Part shown: positions 33,477 to 42,615 of the stretch, piece by piece | Position numbering within the stretch: position 1 is the stretch's first letter | Layout: each line of letters begins with the position of its first letter | Assembly (NCBI GenBank): GCA_018267545.1 | Contig: JAFDYG010000452.1 | Coordinates: 47,308-111,307, forward strand | Direction of reading: 5' to 3' | Length of the DNA: 64,000 bases | Source: Bacteroidota bacterium | Lineage (GTDB): Bacteria; Bacteroidota; Bacteroidia; Chitinophagales; Chitinophagaceae | Notes under the pieces: generated by a model | Told to the model about the DNA's origin: nothing | The model's database searches: none | The model's input: only the letters and a program-made list of their open reading frames with translations | Made by a program: the position numbers and the translations under genes

Positions 33477-35720
33477 ATGAAAAAATTCTCCCTGCCCTTC
33501 CTGCTCTTGCAGGTAATGGTAACCGTTGCATTCGCACAAAACGAACCCTATTCGTCCAGCCCGAGACCACAGCAGCCCGTCTTCCCGATCGTCTCGGCCT
33601 ACTACGGCATCGCAGCCATCTACGCCGACAGCTCCGACCACTGGGTGGTCAAAAAAGCCGCGAGCCTGCTCCAAGACGACATAGCCCGTATCACGGGCAG
33701 ACGCATTCCCATCTTCGACCACCTGCCCAAAGAAACGATACAACAGCTGATTATCATCGGCAGCCTCGACCACAGCCCGCTGGTCCAGCAGCTCGCCCAG
33801 GCCAATCGCATACCCTTCACGAAGATCCAGGGGAAGTGGGAGTCCTATTTACTAAAGACTATCCGCAATCCCCTTCCCGGCATCGGGCAGGCCCTGGTCA
33901 TCGCCGGCAGCGACCGCCTCGGTACGGCCTATGGCGTGTTCGACCTCTCGAAATCCCTCGGCGTATCCCCCTGGTACTGGTGGGCCGACGTCCCCGTACC
34001 CAGCAGCCCCGAGCTGTATTATTTCGATAACCGGGAAAAGATCGTGGCCCCGCCCGCCATCAAATATCGCGGCTTATCCATCAACGACGAAGCCCTCGCC
34101 CTCACCGCCTGGGTCCAGGTCAAATTCGGCAGCTTCAACCACCAGTTTTATGACAAGGTATACGAGCTCACCCTCCGTTTAAAAGGCAATTTTATCCGGC
34201 CCGCCAGACATGATGGCTTTAACAGGGACGAGTTTAATCCGGTCCTCGCCTCTCGCTATGGCATCGCCATAGACACCTCCCTTTACGAACCGGTTCATAC
34301 CGCCTCTATTCCCCGCATTTGGGAACAGCTGCACCAGGCCAAAGAACAAGGCTCCGACACCCCCTGGCTCATCGACGCCGGGGCCATCAAACCCCTCGCG
34401 CTCCCAATCGAATTTTTCTTCGACTACGCCTGGAATCCCGACCAATTACCCGCCTCCAGGCTGTCAAACTATACCCGCGACTGGGCAGCCCGCCAATTCG
34501 GCGATCCCTATGCTCCCCAGATCGCCGATATCATCAGCACCTATGGCATCTATAATGGTCGTATCAAATCCTCGCTGCTCACGTCCGATACCTATAGCCT
34601 CTTCAATTATAACGAGGCCGAAAGAGTAGTAGCCGGCTATAAACGGCTGGCCGGCACCGCCGACTCTATACGCCAGCTCCTCCCCACCCCCTACTTGAAT
34701 GCTTACTCCGACCTGGTCAATTACCCCGTCCAATCGAACGCCAGCCTCAACGACCTCTGTCTCACCATCGCCAAAAACAGGTATTACGCGACACAAGGCC
34801 GGGCCGCCACCAATGACCTCGCCGAACACGCCTCTTCACTCTTCGATAAAACGCCGATACGAAGATCCTCCGAATTGAAAACCATCGACCTTTCTAAAAT
34901 CGAAGGCCCTTCCTGGGGTGTCTCCGTAGAGAACCTGACCGCCTGGTGGCCCCAGTCTGCCGACTCCTGTACCCTCCCCACCTTCCAACCCTTCGGTCAG
35001 CGTGCCCACTATATCGAAATCTTCAACCGTACCGCAAGCCCCTTTGTCTATACCATCAGCAGCTCATCCCCCTGGGTCCAGATCAGCCCCAGCAACCGCA
35101 TCGTCGACAAGGAGGAATTACTTTGGATAGGCATCGACTGGTCCAGGTCGCCCGCCGGCAAGGGACAAGCCACTCTCACCATCCACGGACCCGGAGGAAA
35201 AACCATCGATATAACAGTACCGACTAGCCGCCCATCCACCCGGATGGAAGGAGAAGCCGGCAGCTTTATCGAGTCCGACGGCTATGTAGCGATCGAAGCC
35301 GAACACTATTCCAATCGCGTCGAATCTTCCACCCTGCACTGGCTGACTATCCCCGGTCTGGGACGTACGCTCTCCGGCGTCGAAACCTCTCCATCCAACG
35401 TCTCACCAATTACCCCCGGCGGCAAAAGTCCACGGCTCGAATACACCGTCTATCTTTCCGACACCGGGGCGCTCGACGTAAGAGCCTATCTGTCGATCAG
35501 GCAGGAATCTAATCCCCGCTATGGCATTTCCTTCGACAATGAGCAGCCCCGGCTGATCGACGCGGATAGCGCCGTCTCCCACCATCATATCGCCAAACCA
35601 GGAAAACACGTGCTGAAATTTTGGTTCGCCGATCCAGCGATCGTCCTCCAACGGCTCGTCATCGACGCCGGCGGTGTAAAACCCAGCTACCTGGGCCCTC
35701 CCGAGTCTCCACGGAATTGA
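33477..35720 (+). CDS. GH115-like protein lacking the central catalytic segment
   Basis: A 747-residue secreted protein from the ATG at 33477 (signal peptide cut after VTVAFAQ). The N-terminal domain (HWVVKKAASLLQDDIARITG), the barrel start (IKYRGLSINDEALALTAW, YELTLRLKGNFIRPARH, SRYGIAIDTSLYEPV) and the later block (GAIKPLALPIEFFFDYAWNP) match GH115 alpha-glucuronidases. In normal family members about 170-200 residues separate the TSHxEP and DIKP blocks and carry GMRG and DDN(W/Y)G; here the two blocks are only about 45 residues apart. The TSHxEP His is replaced (TSLYEP) and the IWPAM Trp by Arg. C-terminal GH115_C and beta-sandwich parts remain (YVAIEAEHYSNRVES). Probably non-catalytic, perhaps a glucuronoxylan-binding protein. 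Frame is intact. Confidence 0.85.
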   Translation: MKKFSLPFLLLQVMVTVAFAQNEPYSSSPRPQQPVFPIVSAYYGIAAIYADSSDHWVVKKAASLLQDDIARITGRRIPIFDHLPKETIQQLIIIGSLDHSPLVQQLAQANRIPFTKIQGKWESYLLKTIRNPLPGIGQALVIAGSDRLGTAYGVFDLSKSLGVSPWYWWADVPVPSSPELYYFDNREKIVAPPAIKYRGLSINDEALALTAWVQVKFGSFNHQFYDKVYELTLRLKGNFIRPARHDGFNRDEFNPVLASRYGIAIDTSLYEPVHTASIPRIWEQLHQAKEQGSDTPWLIDAGAIKPLALPIEFFFDYAWNPDQLPASRLSNYTRDWAARQFGDPYAPQIADIISTYGIYNGRIKSSLLTSDTYSLFNYNEAERVVAGYKRLAGTADSIRQLLPTPYLNAYSDLVNYPVQSNASLNDLCLTIAKNRYYATQGRAATNDLAEHASSLFDKTPIRRSSELKTIDLSKIEGPSWGVSVENLTAWWPQSADSCTLPTFQPFGQRAHYIEIFNRTASPFVYTISSSSPWVQISPSNRIVDKEELLWIGIDWSRSPAGKGQATLTIHGPGGKTIDITVPTSRPSTRMEGEAGSFIESDGYVAIEAEHYSNRVESSTLHWLTIPGLGRTLSGVETSPSNVSPITPGGKSPRLEYTVYLSDTGALDVRAYLSIRQESNPRYGISFDNEQPRLIDADSAVSHHHIAKPGKHVLKFWFADPAIVLQRLVIDAGGVKPSYLGPPESPRN

Positions 35721-35752
35721 TTACCTTCCCTCCCTAAAATCACTGTGCTAGT

Positions 35753-37624
35753 ATGGCCAAATACCTACTGATCATCATTGCAGTCACCTGCTGCCTATCC
35801 ACTATCGACGCCCAACCCCTCTACACTCCCCGAAACGTAAAAGAAGCCTATAAAAACGGCACCCGCTCGTTCGACGGCCGCCCCGGCCGCAACTACTGGC
35901 AGAACAGGGGACGTTATGACATTTCGATCAACACGGCCCCACCCGACCGAAATATCCGCGGAACAGAAAAGATCGTCTACGTCAACAACAGCCCGGACAC
36001 GCTAAAGGTCCTCGTCATCCGGCTCATCCCCAATATCCATAAACCCGGAGCCATCCGCCTCAACAATGCAGAGCCGGACTATCTCAACCCCGGAGTCACC
36101 GTCGACCGGTACGCGGAAAATGGAGAGACGAAAGCCTGGCACAACAACGACCAGGACGGCACCTGGAAAAATGTGCGCCTCACCCGCCCCCTCCTTCCAC
36201 ACGACTCCCTCCGGCTCGAATTCGACTGGCACTATCCCATCTCCCTCAAGAGTAATCGCGAAGGCATGATCGATTCGACCACCTATTTCCTGGCCTACTT
36301 CTATCCCCGGGTAGCCGTATTCGACGACTACAACGGCTGGGACCGGATGGACTTTACCGACGTAATGGAATTCTACAACGACTTCAATGACTATACACTG
36401 AACGTCAGCGTCCCAAAAAATTATATCGTATGGGCGACGGGTGACCTGCAGAACCCGGACGCAGTCCTCACGCCTTCCTATGCCCGCAAGCTGGCCGGCT
36501 CATATAAAAACGACGCTATCGTTCACATCGCAAGCCCCTCAGAGATCGCAGAAGGCAAAGTAACGACGCAGAACGCCGTCAATACCTGGTCCTGGAAGGC
36601 TGGCGATATCAGCGACGTAACCGTCGGCCTCAGCAATCACTTCGCCTGGGACGCATCCAGCGTCGTAGTCGATGACGCGACGAAAAGACGCGCCAGCGTG
36701 CAATCCGCCTATAACGACACCGCCAGAGACTTTCATCAGATGGTGGAGTTTGGCCGCCACGCACTCGACTGGCTTTCGCACAACTGGCCCGGCGTACCCT
36801 ATCCCTTTCCAAAAACAACCATCTTCCAGGGTTATGCCGACATGGAATATCCCATGATGGTCAACGACAATACCACCGAGGAGCCGATGTTCTCCCGCTT
36901 CGTCGCCGAACACGAGATCGCACACAGCTGGTTCCCCTTCTATATGGGCATCAACGAATCCCGCTACGCTTTCATGGACGAAGGCTGGGCCACCACCTTC
37001 GAGCTCCTCATCGGCCGGTCCGACCTCGGCGTCGAGCGCGCAGAAGCCGCCTATAAAGACTTTCGCATCAACTATTATACATACGACCCTGCCGACGCCG
37101 AAGACCTGCCCATCATCACACCTGCGGATGCACTCAAAGGCGGACTTGGCTACGGCAACAATGCCTATGGCAAAGCTTCTCTCGGTTACCTTGCCGTAAA
37201 GGACCTCCTGGGGGACGATCTCTTCAGGACCTGTCTCCATACTTATATGGACAGGTGGCACGGCAAGCACCCCATCCCCTGGGATTTCTTCTATTCCTTC
37301 AACGACGCGGCAAAACAAGACCTCAACTGGTTATGGAACAACTGGTATTTCTCCAATAACTACCTGGACATCGCCATCGACAAGGTGGAAGGCAGCACCG
37401 TCACCGTCGCGAACATCGGCGGCTTCGTAATGCCCTTCGACCTGATTATTACCTATACCGATGGCTCCAAAGAAACCCGTCATCAAACACCTGCGGTTTG
37501 GAAAAGCAATCCTAAAAGCGCTACGATTGCTCTGTCTTCGGGAAAAACCATCCAGTCCCTCGAAGCAAACGGAGGCATCTTCGTCGACTCCGATCCGTCG
37601 AACAACAAATGGAAGGCCAGGTAG
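35753..37624 (+). CDS. M1 family metallopeptidase, secreted
   Basis: A 623-residue zinc peptidase with a signal peptide (cut after CLSTIDAQ). The M1 fold is shown by RYDISINTAPPDRNIRGTEK, the exopeptidase-type block FQGYADMEYPMM and the gluzincin site AEHEIAHSWFPF with the third ligand in FMDEGWATTFE. The C-terminal domain is a short beta/alpha part (VEGSTVTVANIGGFVMPFDL). It follows the GH115-like gene by 32 bases and so probably belongs to the LacI-led operon, which is unusual for a peptidase. It is a different branch from the M1 at 21778-23364. Confidence 0.9.
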   Translation: MAKYLLIIIAVTCCLSTIDAQPLYTPRNVKEAYKNGTRSFDGRPGRNYWQNRGRYDISINTAPPDRNIRGTEKIVYVNNSPDTLKVLVIRLIPNIHKPGAIRLNNAEPDYLNPGVTVDRYAENGETKAWHNNDQDGTWKNVRLTRPLLPHDSLRLEFDWHYPISLKSNREGMIDSTTYFLAYFYPRVAVFDDYNGWDRMDFTDVMEFYNDFNDYTLNVSVPKNYIVWATGDLQNPDAVLTPSYARKLAGSYKNDAIVHIASPSEIAEGKVTTQNAVNTWSWKAGDISDVTVGLSNHFAWDASSVVVDDATKRRASVQSAYNDTARDFHQMVEFGRHALDWLSHNWPGVPYPFPKTTIFQGYADMEYPMMVNDNTTEEPMFSRFVAEHEIAHSWFPFYMGINESRYAFMDEGWATTFELLIGRSDLGVERAEAAYKDFRINYYTYDPADAEDLPIITPADALKGGLGYGNNAYGKASLGYLAVKDLLGDDLFRTCLHTYMDRWHGKHPIPWDFFYSFNDAAKQDLNWLWNNWYFSNNYLDIAIDKVEGSTVTVANIGGFVMPFDLIITYTDGSKETRHQTPAVWKSNPKSATIALSSGKTIQSLEANGGIFVDSDPSNNKWKAR

Positions 37625-37635
37625 AGATAAGCCGC

Positions 37636-37649
37636 TGCAATCGATTGAA
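37636..37649. promoter_or_regulatory. LacI-family operator TGCAATCGATTGAA
   Basis: Twelve bases fit TGnAAnCGnTTnCA with one change in the last arm. It lies 50 bases before the second GH3 gene, overlapping a TTG that could be its -33 element (20 bases before GACCTTAG). This would give the GH3 gene its own regulated promoter at the end of the operon. Confidence 0.68.
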
Positions 37650-37698
37650 ATGAACAAAATTTAACCGACCTTAGGGCCCCAAACAAAATTTGAGCGCC

Positions 37699-39852
37699 AT
37701 GTCCATTCGTTTGCACCTGCTGATCGCCGTCCTGCTAACCGCCCTCGGTTCGTCCGCACAGCCCCTCGCCTTCCGCAACGCAAGCCTCTCCCAGGAAACC
37801 CGCGTAAAAGATCTCCTCTCCCGTCTTACGCTGGAAGAAAAGGTTTCACTGCTCGGCTACCGGAGCAAGGCCGTCGACCGTCTCTCCATCCCCGCCTATA
37901 ACTGGTGGAACGAAGCCCTGCACGGCGTCGCCAGGGCCGGCGAAGCCACCATCTTCCCGCAGGCGATCGGCATGGCCGCCACCTTCGACAACGACCTGCT
38001 CCGCAGAGCCGCGAGCGCCATCTCCACCGAAGCACGCGCAAAATATAATCTCTCCACCGCCGTCGGACGGCGCGAACAATACATGGGCCTCACCTTCTGG
38101 TCCCCCAATATCAACATCTTCCGCGACCCCCGCTGGGGACGCGGCCAGGAAACCTACGGCGAAGACCCCTTCCTCACATCGACGATGGGCACCGCCTTTG
38201 TCAAAGGACTGCAAGGCGACGACCCACGCTATCTCAAGGCCACGGCTTGCGCAAAACACTTCGCCGTACACAGCGGCCCGGAATCCAATCGCCATACTTT
38301 CGACGCCATCGTCGACGAAAAAGACCTTCGGGAGACTTATCTCTATTCTTTTAAACGGCTCGTCGATTCGGGAGTGGAGTCGATCATGTGCGCCTATAAC
38401 CGCGTCAACGGCGAGCCCTGCTGCTCGGGTCCTACGCTCCTGCACCGCATCCTGAAAGAAGAATGGCACTTTAACGGACACGTCGTCACCGACTGCGGCG
38501 CGCTCGACGATATCTTCGCCCGTCATAAGGCCCTGCCCGGTCCCGTCGAAACGGCCGCCGCCGCCATCAAAGCCGGCGTCGACCTCGACTGCTCCAACGT
38601 CCTCCAGAACGACGTCATCCAGGCAGTCAACACCGGCCTCCTCACTCCCAAAGACGTGGACTCCGCCCTGGCCGCCCTGCTTCGCACCCAGCTCAAGCTC
38701 GGCTTCTACGACGACAAATCCCTCGTCCCCTTTAGCAGCTATGGCGCCGACAGCGTCCACAATGCTGGTCACGTCGAGCTTGCCCGGGCCATGGCCACGC
38801 ACAGCATGGTCCTGCTCAAGAACAACAACAACGTGCTGCCCCTGAAGAAGGAAGCCCTCAATTCCCTGATGATCGTCGGGCCCAACGGCTTCTCCTTCGA
38901 CGCTCTCGCCGGTAACTACCACGGTGTGTCCTCTCATATGGTGACCTTTGTCGAAGGCCTCACCGCAGCCGCCGGTCCCAGCGTCCATATCGAATACGAC
39001 CAGGGCTGCGACTACAAGGATACCGTCCACTTCGGCGGTACCTGGGCTGCCTCCAACTGTGAAGCAACCATCGCCGTCCTCGGCCTCACCCCCGTGATGG
39101 AAGGTGAAGAAGGCGACGCCTTTCTCGCACCACACGGAGGCGACCGCGTCGACATGAGCCTGCCCGCAGCACACATCGCCTATTTGAAAGCCCTGCGCAA
39201 AAGCATAAAGAATAAACCCCTCATCCTCGTCATTACCGCGGGCAGCGCAATCGACCTCTCCGCGGTCGAACCCTATGCGGACGCCATACTCCTGGCCTGG
39301 TATCCCGGCGAACAAGGCGGCAACGCCCTTGCCGACCTCATCTTCGGCAAGACTTCTCCCTCCGGACACCTGCCCGTCACCTTCTATCGTAACCTCGGCG
39401 ACCTGCCCGATTATAACAACTATGGCATGAAGGGCCGCACTTATCGTTACTACAACGGTCCGGTGCAATATCCCTTCGGATACGGCCTCAGCTATACTTC
39501 CTTTGACTATAGCTGGCTGCAGCAGCCCAAAAAGAGCTATACCGTAAAAGATTCACTTACCTTCTCCATTACCGTCGACAATAAAGGAGCGATGGACGGC
39601 GACGAGGTCGTCCAGGCTTATATCGAATACCCGTCGGTCGAAAGGATGCCGGTCAGGGAATTGAAAGCCTTCAAACGCGTCAGCGTACCCACCCGCAACG
39701 GACGGCAGCTGACCTTTTCCATCCCCTTGAGCGAGCTGCAGAAATGGGATCTCGCCACGGGCAAATGGAAATTATACAAAGGAGATTATCAATTGGTATT
39801 GGGCAGCCACTCGCGGGACGAAAAACTAAAATTCGCTTTTACCGCCCGTTAG
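37699..39852 (+). CDS. GH3 family beta-xylosidase/glucosidase, secreted (second copy)
   Basis: A 717-residue enzyme from the ATG at 37699; the TTG nine bases earlier is unlikely. Signal peptide, then the GH3 barrel with IPAYNWWNEALHGVARAGEA near residue 75, KHFAVHSGPESNRHTFDA near 195, and the nucleophile Asp in HVVTDCGALDDIFARHK near 265 (the paralogue has SDCDA). The sandwich domain (VMEGEEGDA) and fibronectin-like C-terminus (ITVDNKGAMDGDEVVQAYIE) are complete. It shares domain order with the GH3 at 24623-26806, which suggests different substrate linkages. Its own LacI-type operator lies upstream. The stop overlaps the convergent membrane protein gene by four bases. Confidence 0.93.
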   Translation: MSIRLHLLIAVLLTALGSSAQPLAFRNASLSQETRVKDLLSRLTLEEKVSLLGYRSKAVDRLSIPAYNWWNEALHGVARAGEATIFPQAIGMAATFDNDLLRRAASAISTEARAKYNLSTAVGRREQYMGLTFWSPNINIFRDPRWGRGQETYGEDPFLTSTMGTAFVKGLQGDDPRYLKATACAKHFAVHSGPESNRHTFDAIVDEKDLRETYLYSFKRLVDSGVESIMCAYNRVNGEPCCSGPTLLHRILKEEWHFNGHVVTDCGALDDIFARHKALPGPVETAAAAIKAGVDLDCSNVLQNDVIQAVNTGLLTPKDVDSALAALLRTQLKLGFYDDKSLVPFSSYGADSVHNAGHVELARAMATHSMVLLKNNNNVLPLKKEALNSLMIVGPNGFSFDALAGNYHGVSSHMVTFVEGLTAAAGPSVHIEYDQGCDYKDTVHFGGTWAASNCEATIAVLGLTPVMEGEEGDAFLAPHGGDRVDMSLPAAHIAYLKALRKSIKNKPLILVITAGSAIDLSAVEPYADAILLAWYPGEQGGNALADLIFGKTSPSGHLPVTFYRNLGDLPDYNNYGMKGRTYRYYNGPVQYPFGYGLSYTSFDYSWLQQPKKSYTVKDSLTFSITVDNKGAMDGDEVVQAYIEYPSVERMPVRELKAFKRVSVPTRNGRQLTFSIPLSELQKWDLATGKWKLYKGDYQLVLGSHSRDEKLKFAFTAR

Positions 39853-41036
39853 ACGGAAAGACGAATTTTCTTTTTTTCCAGCAAGCCCGCAATCAGGACG
39901 ATGATAAAGGCGAAGATCAGTGACTTGAACACTCCCGTCCAACCCGTGCGTAACCGCTCCGGTAACCGGTAGCCGATGATATGAAAAAGGGCGAAATGAA
40001 TATACGGCAATAAATAAGTAGTCAGCGTAATCGTCCCCGCAGCCTTGATCGGCTGGTACCACCTGTCCTGGCCACGCAGGTCTACTATCCACGCCAGCAG
40101 GACAAAACCGCCGAGGCTGATGCCCGTACAGATCAGGATCCACGAAGGCGTCACGTCCAGCTTTGAAATTCCCCCGATATACCGCAGCTCGAACCCGGCA
40201 ATCAATAAAAGGGGAATAAACATCGCCAGCTGGGAAAGACGCTGCATGCTCTTACCCCAGCCCCCGGAGCGCCGATAGTACATAGAGGTAATAACTCCCG
40301 CCATCGTAAACGCGCAAATCCCGATGCCGTCCTCCCACCAAAACATCGGCTTGTTATCGATCGAGCTCATCCAACCCGCATTCCAGGCAATCGACATTCC
40401 GAGGAAGAAAAGAAAGGTCCCCATTAACAGCAGCAGCCGTTCGCCGATATAAAAATAAAGCAGGGCGCATATCAGGTAAGACCACCCGATCAGCCCCAGA
40501 ATACCATACCATTGCGTCCGCATCCAGACAGGATGCCCCGCCTTTTCGCCTTTATAGATCAACGCCAGCACCACCAGGGCGATAACCCCAATCCCCCTGA
40601 AAACGTTCTTCCTGGTCTTCGACCAGTGCTGCGGATACACGAGCCAGATAAAGAAAAAAGCGATCGTAATCGACAACATCCACCACCACCTGGATATCAG
40701 TGCAGGCCCCGTCGTATAGTTTTCATAATTAACCTGGAAAACCCCCATCACCAGCAACGCAAAGGAACGCCGGAGGATGTGCCACAACGTATCCTTCCTG
40801 CTCATCCCTTTCTCTCTGCCCGCGCTCATCGCCAGCGGAATCGAAAGCCCGACGATAAATAAAAAAGCCGGAAACACCGTATCCGCAAATCCCAGCCGGT
40901 CCTCGCCAAGCTCGGCGTGCTCCAGCCAGGCTGGGGCATGTTCCACCAGGATCAGGTCATTGACGAAGATCATCAGTAGCATGGTAACGGCGCGAAATGC
41001 ATCGATAGAAGCCAGCCGGCGGATAAGACGGGTCAT
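39849..41036 (-). CDS. DUF5009/HGSNAT-like membrane acyltransferase
   Basis: A 395-residue polytopic protein with about ten hydrophobic helices. The N-terminal block RLASIDAFRAVTMLLMIFVND and DTVFPAFLFIVGLSIPLAM is characteristic of the heparan-alpha-glucosaminide N-acetyltransferase/DUF5009-DUF1624 families, with HILRRSFALLVMGVFQVN following. Such proteins probably transfer acyl groups across the membrane onto sugars; the substrate is unknown. It converges on the second GH3 gene and precedes the GAPDH gene by 9 bases on the other side, so it may be co-transcribed with GAPDH as the downstream gene. Confidence 0.85.
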   Translation of the reverse strand: MTRLIRRLASIDAFRAVTMLLMIFVNDLILVEHAPAWLEHAELGEDRLGFADTVFPAFLFIVGLSIPLAMSAGREKGMSRKDTLWHILRRSFALLVMGVFQVNYENYTTGPALISRWWWMLSITIAFFFIWLVYPQHWSKTRKNVFRGIGVIALVVLALIYKGEKAGHPVWMRTQWYGILGLIGWSYLICALLYFYIGERLLLLMGTFLFFLGMSIAWNAGWMSSIDNKPMFWWEDGIGICAFTMAGVITSMYYRRSGGWGKSMQRLSQLAMFIPLLLIAGFELRYIGGISKLDVTPSWILICTGISLGGFVLLAWIVDLRGQDRWYQPIKAAGTITLTTYLLPYIHFALFHIIGYRLPERLRTGWTGVFKSLIFAFIIVLIAGLLEKKKIRLSV

Positions 41037-41045
41037 ATATGTAAT

Positions 41046-42035
41046 TTAAAGAAACTTCTTCCAATAGAAAAGCCAGTCGATCATCCGGCTCGTATAGCCA
41101 TATTCGTTATCGAACCAGGCGATCACCTTTGCCTGCCGCCCCACGATGGAAGTAAGGGTGCCGTCGATCACACAGCTATGCGTGTCTCCCTTGATGTCGA
41201 GCGAAACCAGCTCCTCTTCCGTATAGTCGAGGATTCCTTTGTATTCCTGCCTGGCGGCGCTGCTGAACAGACTATTGATCTCCCTGACCGAGCTGTCGGC
41301 CTTTAGCTGGATCGTAAAATCCGCCATGGCGCCATTGGCCACGGGCACCCGCGTGGATACCGTCGCGATGCGGTCCTTTAGGGCAGGCAGCAGCCTCTCC
41401 AGCGAGGTGTTCAGGTCGATCTCCACGGGGATGATGGATTCGGCGGCAGCCCGGCCCCGCCTGTATTGCTTGTGGGGAGCGTCTACCAGCTCCTGTCTTG
41501 AAGTATAGGAATGCAGGACATTGACCTGCGCCGACTCGATCCCGATTTGATTCAACAGGTAGAGAATGTGCGTGGAACAATTGGTCATGCAGCCACCCGG
41601 AGAAATAATAGTGCTTTCGGCTGTCAGGGCGTGTTGATTGAAACCATAGATCAGCAGCGGTACATCCGGCGTTCCCGTCGTCGACAGCAGCACCTTGCTC
41701 GCACCCGCAGAACGATGCAGCGTCGCGGCCTCCCCGCTGGAAAACCTCCCCGTGCACTCCAGCACGATATCCACCCCCAATTCTTTCCAGGGCAGCTTCG
41801 ATGGATGGTCCTCCCGAAATATGCGCAGACGTTTATCTCCTATCGTCAGCTGTCCTTCCGCACAACGGACCGGCACAGGCAGCGTACCATATACCGAATC
41901 GTATTTTAACAAATACGCCAGGTTATCCGAATCCATAATGTCGTTGACCGCTGCCAGCTCGATTCCCTCCAAATTCAGCAGCCGCCGGGCCAATAGCCGG
42001 CCAATACGCCCCATCCCATTGATTGCTATCCGCAT
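41046..42035 (-). CDS. divergent type I glyceraldehyde-3-phosphate dehydrogenase-like protein
   Basis: A 329-residue protein from the ATG at 42035 (MRIAINGMGRIGRLLARRLL). The NAD site is intact, and the catalytic Cys is present, but the surrounding block reads SPGGCMTNC where most GAPDHs have SNASCTTNC. Other landmarks are LHSYTSRQELVDAPHKQYRRG, SIIPVEIDL, TVSTRVPVANGAMADF and AWFDNEYGYTSRMIDW. The changes suggest a secondary GAPDH, an erythrose-4-phosphate dehydrogenase-like enzyme or a low-activity paralogue, probably not the main glycolytic enzyme. It has a good promoter (42056-42083). Confidence 0.88.
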   Translation of the reverse strand: MRIAINGMGRIGRLLARRLLNLEGIELAAVNDIMDSDNLAYLLKYDSVYGTLPVPVRCAEGQLTIGDKRLRIFREDHPSKLPWKELGVDIVLECTGRFSSGEAATLHRSAGASKVLLSTTGTPDVPLLIYGFNQHALTAESTIISPGGCMTNCSTHILYLLNQIGIESAQVNVLHSYTSRQELVDAPHKQYRRGRAAAESIIPVEIDLNTSLERLLPALKDRIATVSTRVPVANGAMADFTIQLKADSSVREINSLFSSAARQEYKGILDYTEEELVSLDIKGDTHSCVIDGTLTSIVGRQAKVIAWFDNEYGYTSRMIDWLFYWKKFL

Positions 42036-42055
42036 GTATCGTAAATTTTTCGCAA

Positions 42056-42083
42056 CAAATATAGTATATCGTATGACAATCAA
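42056..42083 (-). promoter_or_regulatory. promoter of the GAPDH-like gene
   Basis: On the minus strand TTG (42083 to 42081), 17 bases, then TATATTTG (42063 to 42056), a perfect TAnnTTTG. It ends 21 bases before the ATG at 42035. Confidence 0.65.
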
Positions 42084-42101
42084 CCCGATAAGGGAAATTA
42101 C

Positions 42102-42605
42102 ATGGAAACACATACCCTTTATTCCTTCAATTTATCGGACCTTTGCGGCGTGAACACGCAACAGGCTCAGATTATCCGCATCCTCGTCATTGATGAAATT
42201 CCTCTCCTATCCGTTGGTTTGTATGAGGTTTTTCGGTCAATCCACTCCGGTATACAGCTCGACTACTCCGACAATATCTTCCGCGCCCTTTCTTCAAGAC
42301 AATACGAAGACCGCGACTTCGACCTGGTTATCCTCGGCTCGGACGGCGAACACTCCTCCTCCACCCTGCTGCCGCACGCAGCAAGCCTCAAACAACGATT
42401 CCCCGGCAGCCGGGTCATGATCTATACCGACCTGTACGACCCCGAAGTCATTACACAGACGACCATGGGTACCGTCGACGCCTGTGTGCACAAGCACGAA
42501 CCCGCCGAAGAAATACGAAAGGCCTATGTCATCCTTTCAAGCGGTAAAACTTATGTGTCGGCTATCTTCGACACACTCTATTATTCCTACCGCCTCGACA
42601 GGTAA
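42102..42605 (+). CDS. stand-alone receiver-like domain without phospho-acceptor Asp (copy 1)
   Basis: A 167-residue protein with one response-regulator receiver fold and no output domain. The acidic pair is present (ILVIDEIPLLSVGLYEVF, Asp31-Glu32) and the conserved Lys is in ACVHKHEPAEEI (Lys131), but the usual phospho-acceptor Asp is Gly79 (FDLVILGSDGE). NarL-type proteins have the same N-terminal pattern and end in a LuxR HTH, which is missing here. A GTG at 42150, after a GACCTTTG box, is an alternative start giving the same length of N-terminus as copy 2. The second copy follows after 99 bases. Probably a binding or adaptor domain; partner unknown. Confidence 0.75.
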   Translation: METHTLYSFNLSDLCGVNTQQAQIIRILVIDEIPLLSVGLYEVFRSIHSGIQLDYSDNIFRALSSRQYEDRDFDLVILGSDGEHSSSTLLPHAASLKQRFPGSRVMIYTDLYDPEVITQTTMGTVDACVHKHEPAEEIRKAYVILSSGKTYVSAIFDTLYYSYRLDR

Positions 42606-42615
42606 ATTTCCCCTA

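Noticed and set aside
37846-39468. 540-residue minus-strand open frame
   Set aside because: It mirrors the second GH3 gene, is rich in Gly, Val and Asp in the way antisense frames of GC-rich genes are, and has no motif.
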